A stretch of 64,000 bases of DNA from Algoriphagus ratkowskyi (GTDB lineage: Bacteria; Bacteroidota; Bacteroidia; Cytophagales; Cyclobacteriaceae), in the NCBI RefSeq assembly GCF_002150505.1, contig NZ_MSSV01000004.1, forward strand, positions 186,001 through 250,000. The letters are read 5' to 3'. The notes below the pieces were generated by a model, which did no database searches, was not told the origin of the DNA, and was given only the letters and a program-made list of their open reading frames with translations. This document shows positions 9,038-20,079 of this stretch, piece by piece; position 1 is the first letter of the stretch, and every line of letters starts with the position of its first letter. The position numbers were made by a program, and so were the translations under genes.

Positions 9038-10027
9038 ATGTCCATACTAGCATTTCAAATGCCCGAGAAAGTGGTGATGGAAAAAGCCGATGATTTTCAT
9101 GGCCTATTCACATTCAAGCCACTTGAAAAAGGCTATGGAGTTACAATTGGTAACGCCCTGAGAAGAATATTGCTTTCTTCTTTGGAAGGTTATGCCATCA
9201 CTGCCATCAAAATTCCTGGTATAGTGCATGAGTTTTCGACCATCGAAGGTGTAGTTGAAGACGTTACAGATATTATTTTGAACCTTAAGCAGGTGAGATT
9301 CAAGAAAGTGCATGACGCATTTGACGGGAAAATCACTGTGGAAATCAAGAATCAATCTGTTTTCACTGCCGGGGACATTGCTAAGTTCACTTCTTCTTTC
9401 GAAATCTTGAACCCAGAGTTGGTTATATGTCATATTGACGAAACCAAAAACTTTGAGATCGAATTGACGATGGAAAAAGGAAGAGGGTATCTACCAGCTG
9501 AAGAATCCAAACCAAAAGAACAAATTTTCGGTACTATCGCTATTGACGCAGTTTTCACACCTATTAAAAATGTGAAATACAGTGTTGAAAATACGCGTGT
9601 AGAACAGAAGACTGACTTTGAAAAATTGATCATGGAAGTTTCCACTGATGGCTCTATCCACCCAGAGAAAGCCCTTCAGGAATCTGCCAAAATCCTTATC
9701 CAACACTTTATGTTATTCTCTGACCAAACGATGGTCCTTGATTCAACTGGAGTAGCAGAGCCGGAGCCAATTGACGAAGAATTCTTGCATATGAGAAAGC
9801 TTCTTAAGACTTCTTTGAGTGATCTTGACCTATCGGTTAGAGCGTTCAATTGTCTTAAAGCCGCTGATGTGAAGACTTTAGGTGACCTTGCCAAACTTGA
9901 AATTTCTGACATGATGAAATTCAGAAACTTTGGAAAGAAATCCCTTGCTGAACTAGAGCAACTGATCCAAGAAAAAAACCTGACTTTCGGGATGGATATT
10001 TCTAAGTATAAACTTGATGAAGAATAA
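9038..10027 (+). CDS. rpoA: DNA-directed RNA polymerase subunit alpha
   Basis: 329 residues, the usual length. The N-terminal dimerisation and assembly domain (about 1-235) contains [21 protein letters not shown] linker with EPEPIDEEF is followed by the C-terminal domain (about 260-329) with [20 protein letters not shown] and [14 protein letters not shown], which binds promoter DNA and activators. Its place between rpsD and rplQ is the canonical alpha-operon position. Confidence 0.99.
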   Translation: MSILAFQMPEKVVMEKADDFHGLFTFKPLEKGYGVTIGNALRRILLSSLEGYAITAIKIPGIVHEFSTIEGVVEDVTDIILNLKQVRFKKVHDAFDGKITVEIKNQSVFTAGDIAKFTSSFEILNPELVICHIDETKNFEIELTMEKGRGYLPAEESKPKEQIFGTIAIDAVFTPIKNVKYSVENTRVEQKTDFEKLIMEVSTDGSIHPEKALQESAKILIQHFMLFSDQTMVLDSTGVAEPEPIDEEFLHMRKLLKTSLSDLDLSVRAFNCLKAADVKTLGDLAKLEISDMMKFRNFGKKSLAELEQLIQEKNLTFGMDISKYKLDEE

Positions 10028-10033
10028 ATAATA

Positions 10034-10594
10034 ATGAGACACGGTAAGAAATTTAACCACCTTGGAAGGAAGGCCGCTCATAGAAAAGCAATGCTTTCTA
10101 ATATGGCAACTTCGCTGATTCTTCACAAGCGTATCTCAACCACGCTTGCCAAGGCTAAAGAATTGAAGAAGTACTTGGAGCCACTAGTGACTAGAGCTAA
10201 GGAAGATACTACACACAATAGACGTATGGCGTTTGCTTATTTGAAAAATAAGGAAGCGATAATCGAACTATTTGGTGAAGTAATCTCTAAAGTAGCTACT
10301 CGTCCAGGTGGATACACCAGGATTATTAAAACTGGTTTTAGATTAGGTGATAACGCTGAAATGTGTATCATCGAATTGGTAGACTTCAACGAATTGATGT
10401 TGAAAGACGCTAAACCTGCTAAGAAAACTACCAGAAGATCTCGTAGAGGCACTGGTAAGGCTGCAGAGTCTGAAGAAACCGCAAAAGCAGAAGTTGCTCC
10501 AGCTAAAGAAGAAGCTCCTGCAAAGGATGCTGAAGAGCCTAAAGCTCCTGAAGCTTCAGCTGATTCTGCTGAGGAAGAAACTGATAACAAATAA
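10034..10594 (+). CDS. rplQ: 50S ribosomal protein L17 with acidic C-terminal tail
   Basis: 186 residues. The conserved L17 core covers about 1-125 ([20 protein letters not shown] to [11 protein letters not shown]). The remaining 60 residues are a low-complexity tail, first basic ([13 protein letters not shown]), then rich in Ala, Glu and Lys. E. coli L17 has only 127 residues. The tail is probably disordered and solvent exposed. The gene ends the ribosomal cluster and is followed by a terminator. Confidence 0.97.
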   Translation: MRHGKKFNHLGRKAAHRKAMLSNMATSLILHKRISTTLAKAKELKKYLEPLVTRAKEDTTHNRRMAFAYLKNKEAIIELFGEVISKVATRPGGYTRIIKTGFRLGDNAEMCIIELVDFNELMLKDAKPAKKTTRRSRRGTGKAAESEETAKAEVAPAKEEAPAKDAEEPKAPEASADSAEEETDNK

Positions 10595-10619
10595 GTTGAT
10601 CAGTCACTTCACGATATTG

Positions 10620-10651
10620 AAAGGATTGGACATTTGTTCAATCCTTTTTTT
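10620..10651 (+). terminator. Rho-independent terminator after rplQ
   Basis: A perfect 9-base stem, AAAGGATTG (10620-10628) with CAATCCTTT (10639-10647), is followed by a T run to 10651. It ends the long S10-spc-alpha transcript 26 bases after the rplQ stop. Confidence 0.85.
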
Positions 10652-10684
10652 ATACCCTTTTCATTAAACTTCCTTCCCAATAAA

Positions 10685-10698
10685 TTTTTAACTTTGGG
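10685..10698 (+). promoter_or_regulatory. Candidate -7 box for carA
   Basis: TAACTTTG at 10689-10696 matches TAnnTTTG exactly and lies 17 bases before the carA ATG, just after the rplQ terminator. That would give a very short leader. No clear -33 TTG element was found, so this is tentative. Confidence 0.4.
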
Positions 10699-10713
10699 CA
10701 ATTACTAAGCAAA

Positions 10714-13114
<2,401 letters not shown>

Positions 13115-13146
13115 GTAGAACTTTATAAAAGTTATATGTAAAAGGT

Positions 13147-13177
13147 ACAGCTCGCATCAGCGGGCTGTCTTTTTTTT
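13147..13177 (+). terminator. Rho-independent terminator after eno
   Basis: A 9-base stem with one G-T pair (13147-13155 with 13160-13168), a 4-base loop ATCA and a run of eight T (13170-13177), starting 33 bases after the eno stop. Confidence 0.85.
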
Positions 13178-13217
13178 GCATCATTTTTGTACCTTGAAGC
13201 ATAAATACAATCGGATT

Positions 13218-13505
13218 ATGAGCAAATACCTTAAGTACACTAAGAATTTCTACTTTCTCGGATTTGTCTTTTTCTTGTTTTGGATGATTTTCATTGATTC
13301 TAACAATGTGGTTAATCAAGTGAAACTGAGCAGTAAGCTAGGTCAACTCCAAGACCAAAAGGAATTTTATCTGGAGAGAAAAGAGAAAATCAAAGTTGAA
13401 CGGGAGGAATTAATGAGTAATCCAGAACTCTTGGAGAAATTTGCGCGTGAAAAGTACCTAATGAAAAAAAACACTGAAGACCTCTATGTCATTGTTAAAA
13501 AGTAA
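13218..13505 (+). CDS. FtsB/DivIC-family septum formation initiator protein
   Basis: 95 residues from the ATG at 13218; a TTG further upstream lies in the terminator and is unlikely. One transmembrane segment (about residues 11-26, FYFLGFVFFLFWMIFI) is followed by a coiled coil (about 35-70) and the family-typical MSNPELLEKFAREKYLMKK. Such proteins join FtsL/FtsQ in the divisome. Position after eno is a common place for ftsB. The end overlaps the next gene by 20 bases. Orthology to FtsB versus DivIC is not decided here. Confidence 0.85.
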   Translation: MSKYLKYTKNFYFLGFVFFLFWMIFIDSNNVVNQVKLSSKLGQLQDQKEFYLERKEKIKVEREELMSNPELLEKFAREKYLMKKNTEDLYVIVKK

Positions 13506-14037
13506 ATACCTGCTCTTTTTTTTACTTGCTTTAGGCCTGTCACAAACTTCCTCATTTGCGCAGAGAGAAATATACGCTGAAGATTCCGTTCCATTCAAAG
13601 ATCGCTTGTATTATGGAGGTAATTTTGGGATGCAATTTGGATCAACGACCTTAATAGAAATTTCTCCTATTGTTGGCGTTATGATCACTCCAAAGTTTTC
13701 TTCAGGTGTAGGGATTACCTACCAATACTTTAAGACTAATTATTACTATGAAGGTGAGTCTACGTCTTATGGTGGTAGAGTCTTTTCTCGCTACAATATT
13801 CTGCCAAATATTTTTGCTCATGCAGAATTTGAAAGCATAAATTTTGACAATAATATTTTCGGCACGAATGAGTTTGAACGTATTTGGTCAAATGCATTGT
13901 TTCTCGGTGGAGGGTATTTTGCCCCTTTCGGACGTAGAGGAGGAGCTAATTTCACATTTCTATACAATGTGCTTCATGACAATCTTCGCTCTCCCTATGG
14001 TGAACCATACGTGATCCGTGTTGGTTTTGTGCTGTAG
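13486..14037 (+). CDS. Secreted outer-membrane barrel-like protein
   Basis: 183 residues. A signal peptide (about 1-25, YLLFFLLALGLSQTSSFAQ) is followed by alternating aromatic and polar strands such as RLYYGGNFGMQFGSTT and FSSGVGITYQYF, and the protein ends in RVGFVL. This looks like a small outer-membrane beta-barrel without a specific assignment. Its start lies inside the DivIC-like gene (20-base overlap), which suggests coupled translation. No function is claimed. Confidence 0.7.
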   Translation: MSLLKSKYLLFFLLALGLSQTSSFAQREIYAEDSVPFKDRLYYGGNFGMQFGSTTLIEISPIVGVMITPKFSSGVGITYQYFKTNYYYEGESTSYGGRVFSRYNILPNIFAHAEFESINFDNNIFGTNEFERIWSNALFLGGGYFAPFGRRGGANFTFLYNVLHDNLRSPYGEPYVIRVGFVL

Positions 14038-14056
14038 ATATAACAAACATATTTTC

Positions 14057-14902
14057 ATGGATTCTTTTGTTTCAAAACTTCATAAAGCACATCAAGATTG
14101 CACTGAATGCCCTTCCCCAAAAGTAATCCAGCGGTTTTTTGAAGATTTGCTAGGCTTACTTTTTCCAGAATTTACAGTTGAGAAAATCAATAGTAAATCA
14201 CAGATAGAGGCTTCATTGGATCGATTGAAAGCTGAGCTAGCCATTATTTTAGAGAAGAACCCGCACTTGCATAGTGGGGTAGGTTCGAAATTGGCAGAAG
14301 CTTTTTTTCAAAATTTAGAACAAATTTTTGATTGGATTCATCAAGATGTTGATGCTATGTATGCAGGTGATCCTGCAGCTAAGTCTCGGACAGAAATTCT
14401 AAGAAGTTACCCAGGGTTCTATGCCATATCAGCCTATAGGTTCGCGCATGCATTACATGGGCAGGGAATTCATCTGATACCAAGAATGATTACCGAGTTT
14501 GCGCACAGTCGCACAGGTATTGACATTCATCCCGGTGCTACGATTGGTCAGTACTTCTGTATAGATCATGGAACTGGCGTTGTGATAGGCGAAACAACTA
14601 TCATCGGAGATCGCGTGAAAGTATATCAAGGAGTTACACTTGGAGCCTTAAGTGTGGATAAAGCAGATGCGGATATTAAGAGACATCCTACCATAGAAAA
14701 TGACGTGGTAATTTATGCAGGAGCAACCATTTTGGGCGGAAATACAGTAATCGGAAAAGGTAGTGTAATCGGTGGAAATGTCTGGCTCACTAAAAGTGTT
14801 GCTGCAGGAAGTAAAGTCTATTATCAAACACAAATGTATCATGCAGGTTCTGATGTGACTGATATGTATGTTTTCAAAAACGATCAAGATGAAGTTATTT
14901 GA
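14057..14902 (+). CDS. cysE: Serine O-acetyltransferase
   Basis: 281 residues from the ATG at 14057. It makes O-acetylserine from serine and acetyl-CoA. A helical N-terminal domain (about 1-150) is followed by a left-handed beta-helix with hexapeptide repeats: GIDIHPGATIGQYF, then the catalytic DHGTGVVIGETTIIGD and VYQGVTLGAL. The length matches the longer EpsC-type enzymes of Bacteroidota. cysM overlaps its end, so the two steps of cysteine synthesis are adjacent. Confidence 0.93.
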   Translation: MDSFVSKLHKAHQDCTECPSPKVIQRFFEDLLGLLFPEFTVEKINSKSQIEASLDRLKAELAIILEKNPHLHSGVGSKLAEAFFQNLEQIFDWIHQDVDAMYAGDPAAKSRTEILRSYPGFYAISAYRFAHALHGQGIHLIPRMITEFAHSRTGIDIHPGATIGQYFCIDHGTGVVIGETTIIGDRVKVYQGVTLGALSVDKADADIKRHPTIENDVVIYAGATILGGNTVIGKGSVIGGNVWLTKSVAAGSKVYYQTQMYHAGSDVTDMYVFKNDQDEVI

Positions 14903-15764
14903 ACTAATTGGAAATACCCCATTGATAGAACTGGGACATATTTCTGTAAACGAGAAGGTTAAGATTTTTTGTAAGCTTGAAGGGCAAAATCCAGGAGGCA
15001 GTGTAAAAGATCGCGCAGCTTATAATATGCTTAGGAGTGCCATAGAGCGTGGTGAAATCAAATCTGGCGATAAGCTGGTGGAGGCGACGAGTGGCAATAC
15101 TGGCATTGCTTTGGCGATGGTTGCTAAAGTTCTAGGATTGGACATGACACTGATCATGCCTGACAATTCCACCAGAGAGCGAGTGATCTCAATGGAGGCT
15201 TATGGTGCAAAAGTTATTTTAACTCCCGCAGCCAAGACAATAGAGTACTCCAGAACACTCGCGGAGCAGATGAGTAGAGAAGGCTACTTCATGCTTGACC
15301 AGTTTGGCAACCCCGACAACTACCTAGCTCATTATAAAACTACCGGCCCAGAAATATGGGATGCTACGGATGGTGCAGTTACGCATTTTGTGTCAGCCAT
15401 GGGCACTACTGGTACAATCATGGGAGTTTCTAAATATTTGAAAGAAAGAAACTCTGCTATTCAGATTGTAGGTACTCAACCAACCGATGGGTCAAGTATT
15501 CCAGGGATCCGAAGATGGTCACCTGAGTTCTTGCCTAAGATATTCGATCCAAGCAGAATAGATCAAGTTATTGACGTCAGTGAGCAACAAGCCACTGAGA
15601 TGACACGCAGAATGGCCAGAGAAGAAGGCATACTTGCAGGAATGAGTAGTGGAGGAGCATTGCATGCTGCAATAGAGCTATCCAAAACCTTGAAAGAGGG
15701 AGTGATCGTTTGCATCACCTGTGATAGAGGAGATCGGTATTTAAGTTCTGACCTATTTGGTTGA
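14889..15764 (+). CDS. cysM: Cysteine synthase B (O-acetylserine sulfhydrylase)
   Basis: 291 residues from the ATG at 14889 (MKLFELIGNTPLIEL), which overlaps cysE by 14 bases; an ATG at 14868 is also possible. The PLP-dependent enzyme converts O-acetylserine and sulfide to cysteine. The PLP lysine is in PGGSVKDRAAYNML, and the phosphate-binding loops are EATSGNTGIAL and GTTGTIMG. The RAAYNML variant after the lysine fits CysM more than CysK. It ends the eno-distal operon. Confidence 0.93.
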   Translation: MKLFELIGNTPLIELGHISVNEKVKIFCKLEGQNPGGSVKDRAAYNMLRSAIERGEIKSGDKLVEATSGNTGIALAMVAKVLGLDMTLIMPDNSTRERVISMEAYGAKVILTPAAKTIEYSRTLAEQMSREGYFMLDQFGNPDNYLAHYKTTGPEIWDATDGAVTHFVSAMGTTGTIMGVSKYLKERNSAIQIVGTQPTDGSSIPGIRRWSPEFLPKIFDPSRIDQVIDVSEQQATEMTRRMAREEGILAGMSSGGALHAAIELSKTLKEGVIVCITCDRGDRYLSSDLFG

Positions 15765-15824
15765 CAAAAAAATCATTTTCATTACCATAGGTGATAGTCC
15801 AAAAGCCACTCAAATATATGACAT

Positions 15825-15852
15825 AAAAAAAGCAGCCCTAAGGCTGCTTTTT
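15825..15852. terminator. Bidirectional terminator between cysM and the MFS gene
   Basis: AGCAGCC (15831-15837), loop CTAA, GGCTGCT (15842-15848), flanked by A6 on the left and T run on the right, so it can end transcripts from both sides. The neighbours are convergent, which fits. Confidence 0.85.
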
Positions 15853-15862
15853 AAATTTATGA

Positions 15863-17098
15863 TTAATACGACGTTGCAGGGACTTCTTTAGTGGATTTGG
15901 AATTTTTCTGCCAGAAGAAGAAAATTGTGAAAAGGACTATTAGAATTATTGGGAATATCATGATTTTTTGTAAAGTTTCTTGACCTGCTGCCAATTCAAG
16001 TTCAGCACCAGATAGGCCTGCTGCAGACATTGCTGCATTTGATCCATCTATCCATCCGCCAATAATCGGCTGGAAAATGGCTGTAGAAAACATACCAACT
16101 CCACCAATAATGGACATTCCGAGTGCTCCACTCAAAGGAACTCGTTGTGCTACTGCACCCACCATCACAGGCCAGAAATAACCTACACCAAGTGCAAATA
16201 CTACCGCAGCGACATAAGCCATCGGTCCTGTAACCGTACTAAACATGTAGATTCCTAGAGTAGCTAAAATAGCCCCTCCCAACAACACTCCTGTTTGACC
16301 TAAAGTGGCTACAACTGGGCCTGCAAAGAAACGTGCTGTAGCCATCACTCCTGTAGTTAATGCAAGAATTAACATAGGACTAGCTCCACTTGAACCCATG
16401 ATCAAGCCTACCCATTGCTGTGGACCAAACTCAGAGATAGCAGTGAAAGCCATGGCGATAAAAAGGAATATAAATACAGGACTGAACATTGCTTTGAGGT
16501 TTTCCTGAAGTGAGGAAGCACCTTCTACCAATGGTTTTGGAAAAGTCTTTCCAAAGAACAGTACTGCATAGATGACAGTAGGAATCATCATGATCCAAAT
16601 CTGGGCTTCCCATCCCATATTGAGATCTGTCATGAATTTTGAAATCAAACTTCCTAAGACTATGCCACCAGGGAACCACATGTGAAAGCGATTAAGCATT
16701 TTGTTCATTTTATTTCCCGTGTACATATCGGCAATCATAGGGTTACAGGCTGCTTCAGTACAACCATTTCCAAAACCTATAAATAGTGTGGAGATTAGAA
16801 GTGTGGTATATCCATCTGCAAAAATAGTCAGTAAAATACCTAAGGTGTGAGTCAAAAAAGCGATTCGCATAATATTGGCAGGGCCTACCTTATGATAAAA
16901 AATGCCTCCTAAAATCATTGAGATCGGAAATCCCAAAAACCACATGGAGTTGATGAAACCTAGCTGCTCAGCGCTGAGTCCAAATGTATCGCCTAGTTGT
17001 GGCAAAATTCCCGCACGAATAGCGAAGGTAAAGGCGGTGGTAATGAGGGCAAAACAACTTGCGTTGAAAAGCGCACTTTTGTTGATGGTTTGATTCAT
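15863..17098 (-). CDS. MFS transporter
   Basis: 411 residues from the ATG at 17098 (MNQTINKSALFNASCF); a start 25 codons upstream is less likely. About twelve hydrophobic segments are visible, with SMWFLGFPISMILGG and the loop FYHKVGPANIMR typical of the major facilitator fold in the inner membrane. Substrate cannot be told from sequence; related Bacteroidota proteins are often annotated as sugar transporters. It lies downstream of the surface-protein genes on the same strand, 114 bases after the last of them. Confidence 0.85.
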   Translation of the reverse strand: MNQTINKSALFNASCFALITTAFTFAIRAGILPQLGDTFGLSAEQLGFINSMWFLGFPISMILGGIFYHKVGPANIMRIAFLTHTLGILLTIFADGYTTLLISTLFIGFGNGCTEAACNPMIADMYTGNKMNKMLNRFHMWFPGGIVLGSLISKFMTDLNMGWEAQIWIMMIPTVIYAVLFFGKTFPKPLVEGASSLQENLKAMFSPVFIFLFIAMAFTAISEFGPQQWVGLIMGSSGASPMLILALTTGVMATARFFAGPVVATLGQTGVLLGGAILATLGIYMFSTVTGPMAYVAAVVFALGVGYFWPVMVGAVAQRVPLSGALGMSIIGGVGMFSTAIFQPIIGGWIDGSNAAMSAAGLSGAELELAAGQETLQKIMIFPIILIVLFTIFFFWQKNSKSTKEVPATSY

Positions 17099-17212
17099 TT
17101 GATAGGTTTTAGAATTTGGGGTTTTGAACGATCGATTGTAAAGACTGAAAAATAGGAAATATATTGCATTCAACTTTCCCGCTAATAAAATATATTATTC
17201 TGAATTGCGTCA

Positions 17213-19963
17213 TCAATCCAATATGAGTAGAGTTCCAATTAACTTTTCTTCGATGCCGTAAAGCGGATTACGAAGAAAAATTACGACCACGTAATTCCCC
17301 GTTTGGACATTTTTTCCGTGTGCTTTCCCATTCCAATTTAGAACCGGCACTTCCATTTTAATATCATTTGCAGTTGCGTGATAAATTAGTTCTCCTTGCC
17401 GATTTAAAATAAATAATTCTGCTTCTGTGATTTCTTCACTCATCAAAACTCTAAAGTCCTGATCAGGATTGCCAAGAATCATTGCATTTGGATAGACTAC
17501 CTTATAATCGCATACATCATAGGCTGTAAAGCTATCCCTGAATTCGCAACCATCCTCTGTGGTTACTAGCAACTGATATTCCCCTATCTGGGCAGGTTTA
17601 TATAGACGTTCAGTGGATACTAATTTATTTTGGAAAAACCACTCGTATTTTGCGAAATTTCCAGGATCAATTGGTGATAAGTTGTTTTTCTTTGAGCACA
17701 TTGGATATCTCTCAACTAGTTCGGGAAGAGTGAGTAAAGTGCTCTCTTCAACTAAAATCAGATTTCTCCCAATCTCACAGAGCAGTTTATTGTAGACGAC
17801 AACTTCATAAGTTCCTGGTTCAGATACAGTGATTTCAAACTGGCCGCCAAATTCAGGCAATTCCTTACGCTGATTATTTAGATCAAAGTAAATCCACTCT
17901 GTTTGGAATACCTCAAGTTCATCTGTAGTCAATGTTACTAGCACTGATCCGGGTTCAGGACAAATTTTGGTAGTTTCTAGGTCTACTGGAACAGAAATTA
18001 CAGGAGGAACTACCTCAAATATGACAGGAAGTACGTCGCAAAATCCACTGGATAATGGCTGAACAAGCAACGAGAAAAATCCTATTGTTGCTGGATAAAA
18101 CTCAACCCCACGACCTACAATTTCGCCTCCTGAATTGATCCACCGTATCCTTGTCTCTTCGGGCAGCAAGCCATTAATATTTGCCACAAATAGAATTGGT
18201 GCGAAACATCCTCTTTCTTCTTTAATAGGCTCAAAGGTGAACGTTTGTAATACGGATACGTTAAATTTTTCGACTAGAGAACATAAACTGGAAGAGGCCT
18301 CGACCGGCGCTCCGCTGAGTATGTAATTGCCTCCTTGTGTAATAGTGAATGCGTTCCCTGAGCTTAACGCTTGAGTTCTTCCATCTGGATAGGTAAGTGT
18401 GAAGAGCAGATTTTCTTCAGTTTCTGGAGTAAAGTCGAAAGTTTCACAAATGAGAAAATCTCCGGGTATACTGTACTTTACATGTGGTTGATCGGTAATA
18501 GTGAAAGTTTCAGTGGGATAGGAGCATCCATCTATGACCAGCTCGAGAAGATATTTCCCAAATGGCACGTCTAGCGTCAAAAGGCCATTAGTAGGAATAT
18601 TTCCTGATTCAATTTGACCTTTTGTACTTGATAGTAATCTATATTCTCCAACTCCAATTGCTTGCCCAAAGTCCACTTTGATTCTGCCTTTTGCTACCCC
18701 ATCTTCGGTGCATGTTTCAGGAAAAGTCGTTATTTCAGGTTTAATCTGATTTGGATTATTAGAACCGACTGGAGCGTTACTAGAATCAAGCTGTACAAAT
18801 TGGATTGTTTTACAACTGTTTTGGGTAATTATTACAGAGTAGACTTTTGATGTTAGATTTGAATATGTTAAAACCTGTCCTGATGATAAAGGACTTTCAA
18901 CAATGCCAAGCTCTGGGATTTCAATTGAATCCACCTCTGTGTTGACAGTTATTTGGAAGCTGCCATTATCTGAAATACAATCGTCTGGAGATACTAATAC
19001 CTGTATGTCGACATTAGGAGAACCTAATAGTTCAAATGTGATTTTTCTTACTGAAGAACAGTTAGGGTATTCCTCGTCCTCCGCGCTGAAAAAGACTTCA
19101 TAAAGTCCAGGACCGGTAAGTTCACTTGATACTACCGTGATTTCAAATGCATTTCCAAGACTTTTTTTAATTAACTCTGTACTTTTCTTAATGAACCATT
19201 CACCGGTCAATGGCGTGTCGGTACCAATTAGTATGCTATTCCCCTCACAAATTTGCTCCGCACTTTGAATTATTTGAAAATCAATTGGAGGGCCAACAAA
19301 AGTTGTTCCCTGTATAGAACAAGCCTCTGTGCCATCGGGATTGGTGAGGTATAGTTCCACAAAATGATATCCAGCTGAATAGGTTAGGAATTCATTGCCT
19401 GTTCCAATAACCACCTGATTTCCATCTTCATCTAGAGATTTCCAAGTAATTGTGTAATCGGAAAGATTTGGGGTGTTAGGAGATAAGGCTGTAAGTAAGA
19501 CTGGATCATCACCGCAAAGCAAATAATCCGACTTCAGAATTAGATTAGGACCTTTCTGAACTTTTACGGTTAAATTTCCGCTAAAAAAATCAGTGTTTGT
19601 ACCTCTTCTTATTTTTAAAGTCACTACGTATTCTCCAACCGCAGAGTATAAAAATTGAATTGTCTCAAATTGGTCGCCGCCACTTTTGTTGAGTACTTCC
19701 TCTCCGGTTGAATTGGTGATTTTCCACTCATATACATCACCCAGGGATCCTCCACCAGTATACGTGCCTATTACGCCACCTATTACAATGCATAGGTTTT
19801 TATCACCTGTAAAATCTTGGATTGCATCTATCGAATAGGTGGTTTCAGGTGTTTGTGGATTTTTAACCTGTCTCCCAAGTGTAGCCAAAGGAGTCAGACT
19901 AAAAATAATCCAAACTAAAATCATCCCAATCTTACCACTAGGAAATTGGTATTGAAGGTTCAA
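17213..19963 (-). CDS. Type IX-secreted surface protein with type B sorting domain (916 aa)
   Basis: 916 residues. A hydrophobic export signal (about 10-30) is followed by a PKD-like module (about 50-140), Ig-like beta modules to about 800, and a C-terminal domain (about 819-916, YPNAMILGNP then LFILNRQGELIYHA and GNYVVVIFLRNP). That last domain matches the type B (CHU_C/gliding-associated) sorting signal recognised by the type IX secretion system. Cysteines recur in pairs through the modules. The architecture is colinear with the next two large proteins. Its ligand or role is unknown; a surface or extracellular structural or adhesive function is inference. Confidence 0.85.
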   Translation of the reverse strand: MNLQYQFPSGKIGMILVWIIFSLTPLATLGRQVKNPQTPETTYSIDAIQDFTGDKNLCIVIGGVIGTYTGGGSLGDVYEWKITNSTGEEVLNKSGGDQFETIQFLYSAVGEYVVTLKIRRGTNTDFFSGNLTVKVQKGPNLILKSDYLLCGDDPVLLTALSPNTPNLSDYTITWKSLDEDGNQVVIGTGNEFLTYSAGYHFVELYLTNPDGTEACSIQGTTFVGPPIDFQIIQSAEQICEGNSILIGTDTPLTGEWFIKKSTELIKKSLGNAFEITVVSSELTGPGLYEVFFSAEDEEYPNCSSVRKITFELLGSPNVDIQVLVSPDDCISDNGSFQITVNTEVDSIEIPELGIVESPLSSGQVLTYSNLTSKVYSVIITQNSCKTIQFVQLDSSNAPVGSNNPNQIKPEITTFPETCTEDGVAKGRIKVDFGQAIGVGEYRLLSSTKGQIESGNIPTNGLLTLDVPFGKYLLELVIDGCSYPTETFTITDQPHVKYSIPGDFLICETFDFTPETEENLLFTLTYPDGRTQALSSGNAFTITQGGNYILSGAPVEASSSLCSLVEKFNVSVLQTFTFEPIKEERGCFAPILFVANINGLLPEETRIRWINSGGEIVGRGVEFYPATIGFFSLLVQPLSSGFCDVLPVIFEVVPPVISVPVDLETTKICPEPGSVLVTLTTDELEVFQTEWIYFDLNNQRKELPEFGGQFEITVSEPGTYEVVVYNKLLCEIGRNLILVEESTLLTLPELVERYPMCSKKNNLSPIDPGNFAKYEWFFQNKLVSTERLYKPAQIGEYQLLVTTEDGCEFRDSFTAYDVCDYKVVYPNAMILGNPDQDFRVLMSEEITEAELFILNRQGELIYHATANDIKMEVPVLNWNGKAHGKNVQTGNYVVVIFLRNPLYGIEEKLIGTLLILD

Positions 19964-20079
19964 TGAAATTAAAATAGAGGATGTAATGGAAACTATGTTT
20001 GCACTGAATTATTAAATATTAGACTTATTAATTCAAATTCAAAAAATGTCATGAACCACTTTGGGTCTTGCAACCTATA

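Noticed and set aside
10237..10590. Minus-strand open frame opposite the L17 tail
   Set aside because: The Ala/Ser-rich translation is the complement of the low-complexity L17 tail, not a gene.
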